Source of the DNA: Agrococcus jenensis
GTDB taxonomy: Bacteria > Actinomycetota > Actinomycetes > Actinomycetales > Microbacteriaceae
Reading direction: 5' to 3'
Assembly (NCBI RefSeq): GCF_003752465.1
Contig: NZ_RKHJ01000001.1
Span: 930,001 to 994,000 of the forward strand
Length of the DNA: 64,000 bases
Position numbers and translations under genes: made by a program. Positions 43,322 through 56,312 of the stretch are shown piece after piece (position 1 is the first letter of the stretch; each line of letters starts with the position of its first letter). The notes beneath the pieces are model-generated. The model searched no databases, was not told the DNA's origin, and saw only the letters and a list, made by a program, of their open reading frames with translations.

Positions 43322-44185
43322 TCAGAGGAGCGTCGCGACCCTCGCGGCGAAGAGCGCGGCCAGCACGAGGGCGGTCGCGCCGATCACGAGCCACGACGAC
43401 GTCGACGTCCTGACCTTCGACCGCTTGTCGGCGAAGCCGATGCCGAAGCCGAGCGCGAGCCCGATGAGCAGCCCGCCGACGTGCGCGGGCCACGAGATGC
43501 TCGCGAACAGGAACGTGATGACCAGGTTGATGCCGACGATGATGAGCAGCGATCGATTCACGCGCCCGACCATCCGCTGCATGCCGATCGTCATGCCGAA
43601 CAGCGCGTAGATGCCGCCGGATGCGCCGACCACACCCGCGGCCGGCGTGAACCACGCGACCGCGACGGCCGCACCCGCGACGCTCACGAGGTAGGCCGCC
43701 AGGAACGGCAGCCTGCCGATGCGCTCCTCGATCGGTGGTCCGACCATCCAGAGCACGAGCATGTTGAACACGAAGTGCAGCACGCCGGCGTGGACGAGCG
43801 CGTAGGTGACGAAGCGCCAGGGCTCGGCCAGCGAGAACGGCGTGTAGAAGAGCAGCGACTCGGCGAGGTCGCCGGGCAGGATCTGGAGCACCCCGACGGC
43901 AGCCGTGACCACCGCGATCGCGATCGTGACCGGCGCGGGCTGCGCGAGCCACTGACGCGCTCGGCGGCCGATCGCAGTGCGGGGCGCGCCGTTGGACGCG
44001 CGCGTCTCGCGCAGCATCGTCTGCTGCTCAGCGCGCAGCTCGCGCACGCAGTCGGGGCACCGCACGCCCACCGGGGCCTGCTGCTGGCACTCGCCGCAGA
44101 TCGTGCGGCCGCAGCGCTGGCACAGGACCCAGCTGGACCGATCCGGGTGCCTGTAGCAGCGATCGGCGGGCGGTGCGGCGCTCAC
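43322..44185 (-). CDS. Rhomboid-family intramembrane serine protease with zinc-ribbon-like N-terminus
   Basis: This 287-residue protein has an N-terminal Cys/His region (CYRHPDRSSWVLCQRCGRTICGECQQQAPVGVRCPDC in overlapping pieces, residues ~10-46), likely a zinc-binding B-box-like fold. A rhomboid domain of six to seven helices follows. The catalytic Ser is in GASGGIYALFG and the catalytic His in AHVGGLLIGLALG; HFVFNMLVLWMVGPPIE is the loop 1 region. It should cleave membrane proteins within the bilayer. The GTG at 44185 lies 7 bases after the cyclophilin stop, so the two genes are probably one transcript. Confidence 0.88.
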   Translation of the reverse strand: MSAAPPADRCYRHPDRSSWVLCQRCGRTICGECQQQAPVGVRCPDCVRELRAEQQTMLRETRASNGAPRTAIGRRARQWLAQPAPVTIAIAVVTAAVGVLQILPGDLAESLLFYTPFSLAEPWRFVTYALVHAGVLHFVFNMLVLWMVGPPIEERIGRLPFLAAYLVSVAGAAVAVAWFTPAAGVVGASGGIYALFGMTIGMQRMVGRVNRSLLIIVGINLVITFLFASISWPAHVGGLLIGLALGFGIGFADKRSKVRTSTSSWLVIGATALVLAALFAARVATLL

Positions 44186-44192
44186 CGGGGGG

Positions 44193-44732
44193 TCAGACCT
44201 GCGCGATCTCGACGGTCTCGATGACGACGTCGTCGAGGGGGCGGTCGCGGCCGTCGGTGGGGACCGCCTGGATGGCGTCGACGACGCGCTGCGACTCGGC
44301 GTCCTCGACGAGGCCGAAGATCGTGTGCTTGCCCTGCAGCCAGGGGGTCGCGACCGTCGTGATGAAGAACTGCGAGCCGTTGGTGCCGCGTCCCGCGACC
44401 TTGCCGGCGTTCGCCATCGCAAGCACGTAGGGGGCGTTGAAGCCGAGGTCCGGGTGGATCTCGTCGTCGAACTGGTAGCCCGGACCGCCGACGCCCTGGC
44501 CGAGCGGGTCGCCGCCCTGGATCATGAAGTCGGGGATGATCCGGTGGAAGACGACGCCGTCGTAGAGCGGGGCGGTGGACTTCTCGCCGGTGGCGGGGTG
44601 CGTCCACTCGCGCGCGCCGGTGGCGAGCTCGACGAAGTTCTGCACGGTCTTTGGGGCGTGGTCGCCGAGGAGGTTGACCTTGATCTCGCCGAGGTTGGTG
44701 CGGATCGTCGCGACAGCGGTGTGATGAGCCAT
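44193..44732 (-). CDS. Cyclophilin-type peptidyl-prolyl cis-trans isomerase
   Basis: This 179-residue cytoplasmic cyclophilin has the active-site segments VVFHRIIPDFMIQGGDP, MANAGKVAGRGTNGSQFFITT and LQGKHTIFGLVED. It speeds proline isomerisation during protein folding. The length fits PpiA/PpiB of actinobacteria, where this gene lies near the origin between crgA and gyr genes. The ATG at 44732 matches the family N-terminus, and the rhomboid gene follows closely. Confidence 0.93.
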   Translation of the reverse strand: MAHHTAVATIRTNLGEIKVNLLGDHAPKTVQNFVELATGAREWTHPATGEKSTAPLYDGVVFHRIIPDFMIQGGDPLGQGVGGPGYQFDDEIHPDLGFNAPYVLAMANAGKVAGRGTNGSQFFITTVATPWLQGKHTIFGLVEDAESQRVVDAIQAVPTDGRDRPLDDVVIETVEIAQV

Positions 44733-44873
44733 GGCTCGATCCTCCCACAGCGGGGGTCGCCGGAGGTCGCGGGATGCGCCCGTTCGACGACAGCGAAACC
44801 GCGTCGGACTGGGTGACTCGCTCAGGAAAACCTGCAAGGATGACGCCCAGGCTTCGACCACGGAAGGACATCT

Positions 44874-45473
44874 ATGTCGCTCGAACTCACGCGCAAGCGC
44901 GCGAAGGAGATCAAGAAGCTCCGCAAGCAGGCCGACAAGCTCTGGGCTGAGCAGCGCGTCGTCAGCCAGCACGCCGCCCGCATCGCCCGCGAGGCGAAGG
45001 CCCAGGCTCGCGCCTACGGCACCGAGTCGCTCATCCCCACCGCCGAGCAGTACGTGCACCGCGGCGTCGACGCCGGCCGCGACGGCATCTCGCGCGCCAC
45101 GCGCGGCTGGAACGCCGCCGTCGTGCCCGCGATCGCGTCGGGGCTCGGCTCACTCGCCGCTGTAGCGCAGGTCGCGAAGGACGACCGCGTGAAGAGCGCG
45201 ATCGAGAACGTGCGCCGCTACACGACCGTGCCGGACCTCGTGCCGGTCCCGGCGCAGAAGAGCGGCCCGAACGCCTGGCAGTGGCTGCTCATCGGCGTCG
45301 GCTCGGTCGCCGTCGTCAGCGCCGCCTACGCGGCATGGCAGACGCTCCGCGCCGACGACGACCTGTGGATCCCGGACGCCGAGGACTCCGCGATCGACGC
45401 TCCCCCGCGCCCGACGGACCAGCCCTCCGGCGGTCTCGCCGACGGTCCCGAGGCCGGCGCGCCGCAGGCCTGA
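44874..45473 (+). CDS. Conserved hypothetical protein with central membrane helix
   Basis: This 199-residue protein starts with a basic helical region (ELTRKRAKEIKKLRKQADKLWAEQRVV) and continues with Ala-rich amphipathic helices. It then has one membrane helix (~127-147, WLLIGVGSVAVVSAAYAAW) and an acidic Pro-rich tail. It occurs near the origin in Microbacteriaceae-type genomes, as far as I recall, with no known role. GGAAGGAC lies before the ATG. A strong terminator follows. Confidence 0.78.
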   Translation: MSLELTRKRAKEIKKLRKQADKLWAEQRVVSQHAARIAREAKAQARAYGTESLIPTAEQYVHRGVDAGRDGISRATRGWNAAVVPAIASGLGSLAAVAQVAKDDRVKSAIENVRRYTTVPDLVPVPAQKSGPNAWQWLLIGVGSVAVVSAAYAAWQTLRADDDLWIPDAEDSAIDAPPRPTDQPSGGLADGPEAGAPQA

Positions 45474-45481
45474 TCCCGTAT

Positions 45482-45521
45482 GACGAAGGGGCCCCCGCCA
45501 TCCGGCGGGGGCCCCTTCGTC
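45482..45521. terminator. Strong 18-bp terminator hairpin
   Basis: Perfect arms GACGAAGGGGCCCCCGCC (45482-45499) and its complement (45504-45521) close an ATCC loop. It lies 9 bases after the hypothetical gene and 19 before the stop of the small minus-strand gene, so it can serve both directions. Confidence 0.85.
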
Positions 45522-45540
45522 GTACGCGGCAGCGCGGTGC

Positions 45541-45726
45541 TCAGCCGAGGCTGACGCCGAGCACCACGAGCAGGCCGCCGGCCAGCAGCAGCCCGCCGGC
45601 CAGCACGAACGCGCGCATCCGCCGCTCGGGCTCGCGACCCGACCGCATCGTGCGGACGGCGTCGACGCCGCTGACGATGCAGCTGGCCACCATGATGCAG
45701 AGACCGACGACGACGAGCGGATGCAT
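45541..45726 (-). CDS. Small two-helix membrane protein
   Basis: This 61-residue protein has two hydrophobic segments (~3-22 and ~41-60) joined by a basic loop with RSGREPERRMR. Its ATG lies 3 bases after the Nudix gene stop, so it is likely translated from that mRNA. It resembles no family that I can name. Confidence 0.6.
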   Translation of the reverse strand: MHPLVVVGLCIMVASCIVSGVDAVRTMRSGREPERRMRAFVLAGGLLLAGGLLVVLGVSLG

Positions 45727-45729
45727 CGG

Positions 45730-46164
45730 TCAGCGCAGCGGTGATCCGGCGTCGTGCAGGTGGCGGATCGCCCAGTCGACGGCATGCACGTGCCGCAGCT
45801 GCCGCACCGACGACAGCGGGTGCCACGCGACGTCGTCGGTCGTGCCGTCGACCTCGACCGTGAGCTCGCCGCCGATGACCTCGGCGCGGTAGAGGATCCG
45901 CAGCGCCTGCATCTCGTCGCCCCGGAGGCTCGTGGGCACCACGGCGGAGTCGACGCCCAGCAGGCTCGTGAGCCGCACGTCGTACCCCGTCTCCTCCTTG
46001 ACCTCGCGCACGGCGCCGTCGGCCGGGTGCTCGCCCGGCTCGACGCCGCCGCCCGGCAGGGTCCAGCCGCTCATGCCACCCTCGTTCCAGTGCGGCAGCA
46101 GGATCTCGCGCGCGTCGCCCTCGCCCCTGGTGATCAGGGCGTAGGCGGCCACTCGCATGCGCAT
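45730..46164 (-). CDS. Nudix hydrolase
   Basis: This 144-residue protein has a complete Nudix box, [26 protein letters not shown], spread over residues ~38-63 (seen here as [14 protein letters not shown] and [12 protein letters not shown]). The flanking [18 protein letters not shown] is typical of ADP-ribose or MutT-like pyrophosphatases. It hydrolyses nucleoside diphosphates linked to another moiety; the substrate is not defined. TAGGAT (46176-46171) is 6 bases before the ATG, so the mRNA is leaderless. Confidence 0.87.
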   Translation of the reverse strand: MRMRVAAYALITRGEGDAREILLPHWNEGGMSGWTLPGGGVEPGEHPADGAVREVKEETGYDVRLTSLLGVDSAVVPTSLRGDEMQALRILYRAEVIGGELTVEVDGTTDDVAWHPLSSVRQLRHVHAVDWAIRHLHDAGSPLR

Positions 46165-46170
46165 CCCGCC

Positions 46171-46176
46171 ATCCTA
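46171..46176 (-). promoter_or_regulatory. Leaderless -10 box of the Nudix gene
   Basis: TAGGAT on the minus strand is followed by 6 bases and the ATG at 46164. The box contains the TAG stop of the upstream BCCT carrier gene. Confidence 0.45.
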
Positions 46177-48060
46177 GGGCCGCTCGGCCGACGCCGTGGG
46201 TGCGTCTGCGTCCTCCGCCGCGAGCCTCGCGTCGCGGTCCGCGCCGCGCCAGCCCGGCGCATCCGGCCCGGGCGACGGGTCGGACGGGTGCGCCGTCGGC
46301 TCGATGGCCTGGGTGGGCACCATCTCGCCGACGCCCTCGCCGGGTGCGGTCTGCTCGACGGTGAGCTGGAAGTCGTCGCCGTGCTCGGTGACGCCCGCCA
46401 CCACCGCCTGCTCGACCGCGGCGAACGCGTAGGCGCGGCGCACGACGACGGGATCCTGCGAGAGGTCCTTCGTGAGCGCGATCGCGAGCCCGATCATCAC
46501 GACGACGAACGGCAGCGCCGCGACGATCGTCACCTGCTGCAGGCCGTTGAGCGCGTCCTCGCCGCCGATGAGCAGCATGATCGCCGCGACCGCGCCGGTC
46601 GCGATGCCCCAGAAGATGACGGTCCTGCGCGCGGGCCGGAGCGAGCCCCGGTGCGAGAGCGTGCCCATGACGATGGAGGCAGCGTCGGCGCCGGAGACGA
46701 AGAAGATCGCGACCAGGACCATGACGACGATCGAGCTGATCTGCGCGAGCGGCAGCTCAGCGAGCGCCGTGAAGAGCGTCGCCTCCGGGCTGCCGGAGCT
46801 GCCGAGGTCGACGCCGGCCCGCTCGAGGTCGATGCCGAGCCCGCCGAAGATCGCGAACCAGACGAGCGAGACGAGGGTCGGGGCGACGAGCACGCCGGTG
46901 ACGAACTGGCGGATGGTGCGGCCGCGCGAGATGCGCGCGATGAACATGCCGACGAACGGCGTCCAGCTGACCCACCACGCCCAGTAGAAGATCGTCCAGC
47001 CCGACAGCCAGGCGGCGACGGCCTCGCCGCCTGCGGCCTCCGTGCGGGCCGACATCACGGCGAGCTGCTCGAAGTAGCCGCCGATCGTCGTCGGCAGCAG
47101 GTTGAGGATGAAGATCGTCGGGCCGATGACGAAGACGAAGAGCGCCAGCGCCGCCGCGAGCACCATGTTGATGTTCGAGAGCCACTTGATGCCGCGCGAG
47201 ATGCCCGAGACGGCCGACACGACGAACGCGGCGGTGAGCACCGCGATGATCGCGACGAGCACGCCGTTGCCGATCTCGCCGATGCCGGCGACGATCTCGA
47301 GGCCGGAGCCGATCTGCAGCGCGCCGAGGCCGAGCGAGGTCGCCGAGCCGAACAGGGTCGCGAAGATCGCGAAGATGTCGATCGCGCGGCCGACCGGGCC
47401 GTCCACGGTGCGCTTGCCGAGCAGCGACGTGAACGCGGCCGAGATCGTCAGCGCGCGCCGCTTGCGGAACACGCTGTACGCGAGGGCGAGCCCGACGACG
47501 GCGTAGATCGCCCACGGGTGCAGCGACCAGTGGAACATCGTGGTGGCCATCGCCGTGCGGATCGCCTCGGACTCGTCGCCGCCGCCGGTGCCCGGCGGGG
47601 GCGTGACGAGGTGGCTGACCGGCTCGGTCACGCCGAAGAAGACGAGGCCGATGCCCATGCCGGCCGAGAACATCATCGCGATCCACGACACGGTGCTGAA
47701 CTCGGGGTCCTCGCCGTCGTCGCCGAGCGGGATGCTGCCGAAGCGGCTCGCCGCGATCCAGACGATGAAGATCACGAAGCCGGTGGCGGCGAGCGCGAAC
47801 AGCCAGCCGGTGTTGTGCACGACCCACTCGAGGCCGGCGGCCGAGGCGACGGCGAGCGAGTCGGTGGAGATCGCGCCCCACAGCACGAAGCCGAGCGCGA
47901 CGGCTGCCGCGACGGCGAAGACGATGCGGTCGAGCGGGCGCCCTGCGGCGTCCTTCGCGGGGGCGGGCGGGACGTCGAGCGCGGGGTGGAGGGGCTTCGG
48001 CCGGCGTGGCATCCGGCGGGGCTTCTCGGGTCGTTCGGCCGGTCTCGTCATCTCGCTCAT
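46174..48060 (-). CDS. BCCT-family betaine/choline/carnitine transporter
   Basis: This 628-residue carrier has twelve hydrophobic segments preceded by a basic, Pro-rich N-terminus (RPEKPRRMPRRPKP) and followed by a ~95-residue acidic tail. The family signature is present: MFSAGMGIGLVFFGVTEP in helix 3, FHWSLHPWAIYAVVGLALAY, and the Trp-rich box FYWAWWVSWTPFVGMFIARISRGRTIR. It probably imports glycine betaine or another trimethylammonium compound with sodium or protons, for osmoprotection. GAGGGAGATG lies before the ATG at 48060; an upstream in-frame start at 48111 is less likely. Confidence 0.9.
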   Translation of the reverse strand: MSEMTRPAERPEKPRRMPRRPKPLHPALDVPPAPAKDAAGRPLDRIVFAVAAAVALGFVLWGAISTDSLAVASAAGLEWVVHNTGWLFALAATGFVIFIVWIAASRFGSIPLGDDGEDPEFSTVSWIAMMFSAGMGIGLVFFGVTEPVSHLVTPPPGTGGGDESEAIRTAMATTMFHWSLHPWAIYAVVGLALAYSVFRKRRALTISAAFTSLLGKRTVDGPVGRAIDIFAIFATLFGSATSLGLGALQIGSGLEIVAGIGEIGNGVLVAIIAVLTAAFVVSAVSGISRGIKWLSNINMVLAAALALFVFVIGPTIFILNLLPTTIGGYFEQLAVMSARTEAAGGEAVAAWLSGWTIFYWAWWVSWTPFVGMFIARISRGRTIRQFVTGVLVAPTLVSLVWFAIFGGLGIDLERAGVDLGSSGSPEATLFTALAELPLAQISSIVVMVLVAIFFVSGADAASIVMGTLSHRGSLRPARRTVIFWGIATGAVAAIMLLIGGEDALNGLQQVTIVAALPFVVVMIGLAIALTKDLSQDPVVVRRAYAFAAVEQAVVAGVTEHGDDFQLTVEQTAPGEGVGEMVPTQAIEPTAHPSDPSPGPDAPGWRGADRDARLAAEDADAPTASAERP

Positions 48061-48163
48061 CGCATCTCCCTCAGTCGCATCGCACGTCGTCGATGCGCCG
48101 GATGGACGCATCGCGACCCATCAACGGTAGTAGGAATCTGCTGTGGATGCGATTCGAGCGCGC

Positions 48164-49576
48164 TCAACGCGCCCGGCCGCGGCCCCGCACGACGCTCTGC
48201 ACGGTGTCGCGGAAGGGTGCCCCGAGGAACAGCCCGAGCGACGCCCCGGAGGCCAGCGCGATGCCGACCGCGGCGGCGCCGACGAGCGTCGCGCCGCCCA
48301 GCACGAGGCTCCCGGCGCTGCCGTCGGACTCCACGAGCTCGAGCAGTCCGCGGAAGACGGCGTAGCCGGGCACGAGCGGCACGATGGCCGCCGTGGTGAC
48401 CGCGATCGACGGCACGTGGAGCCGGTGGGCCACCACGATGCCGATGAAGCTCGCGAGCAGCGCGCCGAGCCCGCTCGCCACCGCGACGTCGAGCCCCGCG
48501 GCGATCCCGGCGCTGTAGCCGATCCACGCGATGCCGCCGAGCAGGGCGCTCACGACCGTCGCGCGCAGCCCCGCGCCGTTCATGAGCGCGACGGCGACCG
48601 CGATGATGACGGCGCCGGCGAGCTGCAGCGGCAGCGGACCGAGCGCGGGCGCCTCGCTCGTGACGACGAAGCCCGCGCCGAGCGAGCTCGCGAACGACAG
48701 GCCGCCGATGATGCCGATCACCACGCCGAGCGTCAGCATCACGAGGTCGAGGATGCGTCCGCCGGCGGTGAGCGCGAAGCCGTCGATCGCGTCCTGGGCA
48801 GCGCCCACGACCGACAGCCCGGCGAGCATGAGCACGATGCCGGCGGCGACGATGATCGACGGCCGCACGCCGTCGAGGAGCGGCACCCCCATGCTCGAGA
48901 GCGCGCCGGTGGCCGCGGCCGCAGCGGTGACCACGAGGGCGCCGACGATCTGCGAGAAGAAGTAGGGCACGCGCAGGCGCGCCATGCCCCGCTGCGCCAT
49001 CGCGGCGGCGCACGACGCCATGAAGGCGATCGCGGCGATCACCCAGGACGCCCCGAACAGCACGCAGACGCCCACCGCGAGCATGCCCTGCGCGAGCACG
49101 ACGAACGTGGGCCGGTAGAGGAAGGGCGTGCGGCGGATCTCGTGGAACCGCGCGCGGGCCTGCTCGAGCGCGATGCCCCCCTCGATCTCGGCGACGAGCG
49201 CCTGCAGCCGCTGGAGCTTCGCGTGGTCGGGCACCGGCGCGCGGACCACCCGGATGAGCGTGATCGGCAGGTCGTCGTGGTTGCGGTGGTACGAGACGCC
49301 GATGGAGTTGTAGGTGATGTCGACGTGCACTGGCCGGATGCCGAGCGCGGCCGCGACGCGCGTCGTTGCGAGGGTCGCATCGTTGGCGGACGCGCCCACC
49401 GTCGTGAGGGCCTCGGCGATGCGCATCGCGAGGTCGATCACCTTGCGCGCGTGCACGTCGTCGATCGTGAGGAGCGCCTCCGTCATCGGGCGCTGCGCGG
49501 GGTCCGTGCGGATCGCGCTCACCAGCCGCCGGCGCCAGTCCCTGCGCCCGTCCATCCGCCCGTCCATCGACTCCAT
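48164..49576 (-). CDS. Threonine/serine exporter family protein, ThrE-like
   Basis: This 470-residue protein combines an N-terminal DUF1212 domain (ALTTVGASANDATLATTRVA, ITYNSIGVSYHRNHDD) with a C-terminal DUF3815-like domain, giving about ten membrane helices. This fused layout is that of ThrE from Corynebacterium, which exports threonine and serine. Segments such as AAMAQRGMARLRVPYFFSQIVGA and LHVPSIAVTTAAIVPLVPGYAVFRGL are family-typical. The start ATG at 49576 precedes MESMDGRMDG. The substrate in this organism is not proven. Confidence 0.85.
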   Translation of the reverse strand: MESMDGRMDGRRDWRRRLVSAIRTDPAQRPMTEALLTIDDVHARKVIDLAMRIAEALTTVGASANDATLATTRVAAALGIRPVHVDITYNSIGVSYHRNHDDLPITLIRVVRAPVPDHAKLQRLQALVAEIEGGIALEQARARFHEIRRTPFLYRPTFVVLAQGMLAVGVCVLFGASWVIAAIAFMASCAAAMAQRGMARLRVPYFFSQIVGALVVTAAAAATGALSSMGVPLLDGVRPSIIVAAGIVLMLAGLSVVGAAQDAIDGFALTAGGRILDLVMLTLGVVIGIIGGLSFASSLGAGFVVTSEAPALGPLPLQLAGAVIIAVAVALMNGAGLRATVVSALLGGIAWIGYSAGIAAGLDVAVASGLGALLASFIGIVVAHRLHVPSIAVTTAAIVPLVPGYAVFRGLLELVESDGSAGSLVLGGATLVGAAAVGIALASGASLGLFLGAPFRDTVQSVVRGRGRAR

Positions 49577-49631
49577 CCTGGCATCCGCCCGGAGCGCGAC
49601 CGGGTCGGCCGACTGCCCCTGGCAACACGAA

Positions 49632-49653
49632 AGCCCCACCGGAGGGTGGGGCT
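49632..49653 (-). terminator. Terminator after tRNA-Ala
   Basis: A perfect 9-bp stem, AGCCCCACC (49632-49640) with GGTGGGGCT (49645-49653), closes a 4-base loop and is followed on the minus strand by TTTCG. It begins 5 bases after the tRNA-Ala 3' end. Confidence 0.8.
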
Positions 49654-49658
49654 GGGTG

Positions 49659-49731
49659 TGGAGCCTGGGAGAATCGAACTCCCGACATCCTGCTTGCAAA
49701 GCAGGCGCTCTACCAACTGAGCTAAGGCCCC
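49659..49731 (-). tRNA. tRNA-Ala(TGC)
   Basis: The 73-base gene has acceptor stem GGGGCCT pairing with AGGCTCC, the anticodon loop TTTGCAA (anticodon TGC) and T loop TTCGATT. CCA is not encoded. It is 30 bases downstream of tRNA-Ile on the same strand, so the two form one transcript. Confidence 0.96.
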
Positions 49732-49761
49732 GTGGCACCTGCGTGCCGTGGGAGTTGTGCG

Positions 49762-49838
49762 TGGTGGGGCTACCTGGACTCGAACCAGGGACCTCTTCGT
49801 TATCAGCGAAGCGCTCTAACCGCCTGAGCTATAGCCCC
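49762..49838 (-). tRNA. tRNA-Ile(GAT)
   Basis: The 77-base gene includes an encoded CCA (49764-49762). The acceptor stem GGGGCTA pairs with TAGCCCC, the anticodon loop is CTGATAA (anticodon GAT) and the T loop is TTCGAGT. The Ile-Ala pair downstream of gyrA is conserved near actinobacterial origins. Confidence 0.95.
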
Positions 49839-49899
49839 GAGCACAAGCATCGACTCTACCACGAAGTCCGGGCTGTGCTGCACCCGGCCCCGCGCCGGC

Positions 49900-50303
49900 T
49901 CACTGGTTGGCGAAGCCGACCTGGAGGCCGCCGGTGATGCGCACCGACATGTTGTAGAGCGCCGCGATGACGGCGCCGAGCACCGTGATGACGACGAAGT
50001 TCAGCACCGCGACGAGCAGCGTGAACATCATCACCTGCGGCAGCGAGATGATCGACGTGATCGCGAAGTCCGGCTGCGCCAGGATGTCGCGCAGCACCTC
50101 GTCGAGCTTGCCGAACAGGCCGACGACCTGCAGCAGCGTCCACATCACGAACGTGACCACGAGCTGCACGATGCCGAGCACGAGGCCCAGCACCGCCGAG
50201 ACCTTCATGGCAGACCAGAAGTCGATGTGCACGAGTCGCAGGCGCACCTGCTTGCTCGAGCCGCTGCGGCGAGGCGTCTTGCTCTGCAGCTTCTCGGCGA
50301 TGC

Positions 50304-50307
<4 letters not shown>
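49900..50307 (-). CDS. DUF3566 membrane protein downstream of gyrA
   Basis: This 135-residue protein has a basic N-terminus ([20 protein letters not shown]) and two long hydrophobic regions (~36-62 and ~85-118) with an amphipathic segment between. Its ATG overlaps the gyrA stop (ATGA). A DUF3566 protein follows gyrA in most actinobacteria, where the gene is thought to act in membrane-linked growth or division; the mycobacterial relative is known as CwsA-region protein only by position, so no function is claimed. tRNA-Ile lies downstream. Confidence 0.85.
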
Positions 50308-52967
<2,660 letters not shown>

Positions 52968-53030
52968 GGGGTCTCGTGTTCTTCGCTTGCGTGCGGATGC
53001 GTTCGGGTGCGTTGGGCGTGCACGTCACGT

Positions 53031-53067
53031 GGTCTCGATACGCGCGGCTTCGCCGTGCTACTCGACC
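53031..53067. repeat. Dispersed palindromic repeat, copy A (gyrB-gyrA gap)
   Basis: The 37-base element starts GGTCTCGATACGCGCGGC and ends GCCGTGCTACTCGACC; the ends GGTC/GACC and the inner GCGCGGC/GCCGTGC arms pair imperfectly around TTC. It begins 22 bases after the gyrB stop. Three related copies lie beside dnaA (62626, 62728 and 62790). Confidence 0.7.
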
Positions 53068-53089
53068 TGCCCGCGACGCGCGGCAGCTC

Positions 53090-55174
<2,085 letters not shown>

Positions 55175-55373
55175 CCCCGGAACGGCGGTCGGCGCTGCGA
55201 TGAACGCGCCTCTGCGGGACGATCTCCGAGCCGGAGGCCAGAACACACCGCCGAAGTCGCGTTCTGAGGCGCTGGAGGCCTCCACCGGGCTCCTCGGGCA
55301 CGATCACGTCGGAGGACGATCCCCCGCTCGGAACCGGGTCGGCCGCGCGGCTCGGTCGCGAGCCGGTCGCGCG

Positions 55374-56276
55374 TCACGCCCGGGAGGGGCTCCGACGGGT
55401 CGGCGCGACGACTCGGATGACGGCGGAGTCGTCCAGCTCGCCGAGGCCCTGCGCCTCCCCCAGGAGGAACAACTGCTCGGCCGCGGCGGCCACCGGCACG
55501 GCCAGGTGGGCCTTGCGCGCGGCGTCGCCGACGATGCCGAGGTCCTTCACGAAGATGTCGAGCCGGCTGAGCACCTCGGCGCCGCCATCGTCGTAGGCCT
55601 GCAGCGAACGCGGGCCGCGATTGCCGAGCATGAACGAGCCGGCGGCACCGGCGCTGAGCGCCTCGAGCGTGCGCTCCCGATCGAGCCCGAGGGCATCGGC
55701 GAGCGCGAGCGCCTCGGCGGCCGCGGCGATGTGCACGCCGCACAGCAGCTGGTTGACCGTCTTGAGCGCCTGGCCGTCGCCCGGCTCGTCGCCCACGACC
55801 GAGAGCGTCGACGACAGCTGCTCGAGCACGGGCCTCGCCGTGTCGAGCGCTGCGGGCGCCGCACCGACGACGATGAGCAGGTCTCCCTCGCCGGCCCGCA
55901 CGGGTCCGCCGGAGAGCGGCGCGTCGACGAGGGCGGCGCCGAGCGACGTGAGCCGCGCAGCCAGCTCGGCGATGCCGTCCGTGCCGACCGTGCTCGTGAG
56001 GATGACGACCGATCCCTCGGCCAGGTGCTCGGCGAGGCCCTCGTCGCCGAAGAGCAGGTCGCGGAGCTGCTCGCCCGTGCGCACCGCGACGATGACCGCC
56101 TCGGCACCCTCGACCGCCTCGGCCGCCGACGCCGCGGGCGCGACGCCGTGCTGCGCCGCCAGGTCGAGCCGGGCCTCGGCGATGTCGAAGCCCCGCACGT
56201 CGAACCGCTCGGCGAGGCGGGTCGCCATGGGCAGCCCCATGGCGCCGAGCCCGATCACTGCGACGGTGGTGGTCAT
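55374..56276 (-). CDS. NAD-binding beta-hydroxyacid dehydrogenase, LtnD-like
   Basis: This 300-residue protein is of the 3-hydroxyisobutyrate dehydrogenase family. It has a Rossmann start VAVIGLGAMGLPMATRLAE, the substrate-binding DAPLSGGPVRAGEGDLLI and the catalytic Lys in GQALKTVNQLLCGVH. Next to an OtnK-like kinase this combination is that of four-carbon acid sugar catabolism (L-threonate/D-erythronate; LtnD then OtnK). GAGAGGCG precedes the ATG at 56276, which follows the kinase gene after 36 bases. The exact acid is inferred from context. Confidence 0.82.
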   Translation of the reverse strand: MTTTVAVIGLGAMGLPMATRLAERFDVRGFDIAEARLDLAAQHGVAPAASAAEAVEGAEAVIVAVRTGEQLRDLLFGDEGLAEHLAEGSVVILTSTVGTDGIAELAARLTSLGAALVDAPLSGGPVRAGEGDLLIVVGAAPAALDTARPVLEQLSSTLSVVGDEPGDGQALKTVNQLLCGVHIAAAAEALALADALGLDRERTLEALSAGAAGSFMLGNRGPRSLQAYDDGGAEVLSRLDIFVKDLGIVGDAARKAHLAVPVAAAAEQLFLLGEAQGLGELDDSAVIRVVAPTRRSPSRA

Positions 56277-56312
56277 GCTGCGCCTCTCGAGCGGGGTGGT
56301 GGTCGGCACGGC

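Noticed and set aside
44874..45473. DNA helicase annotation sometimes attached to this hypothetical family
   Set aside because: There is no Walker A or B motif; the protein is a short membrane protein.
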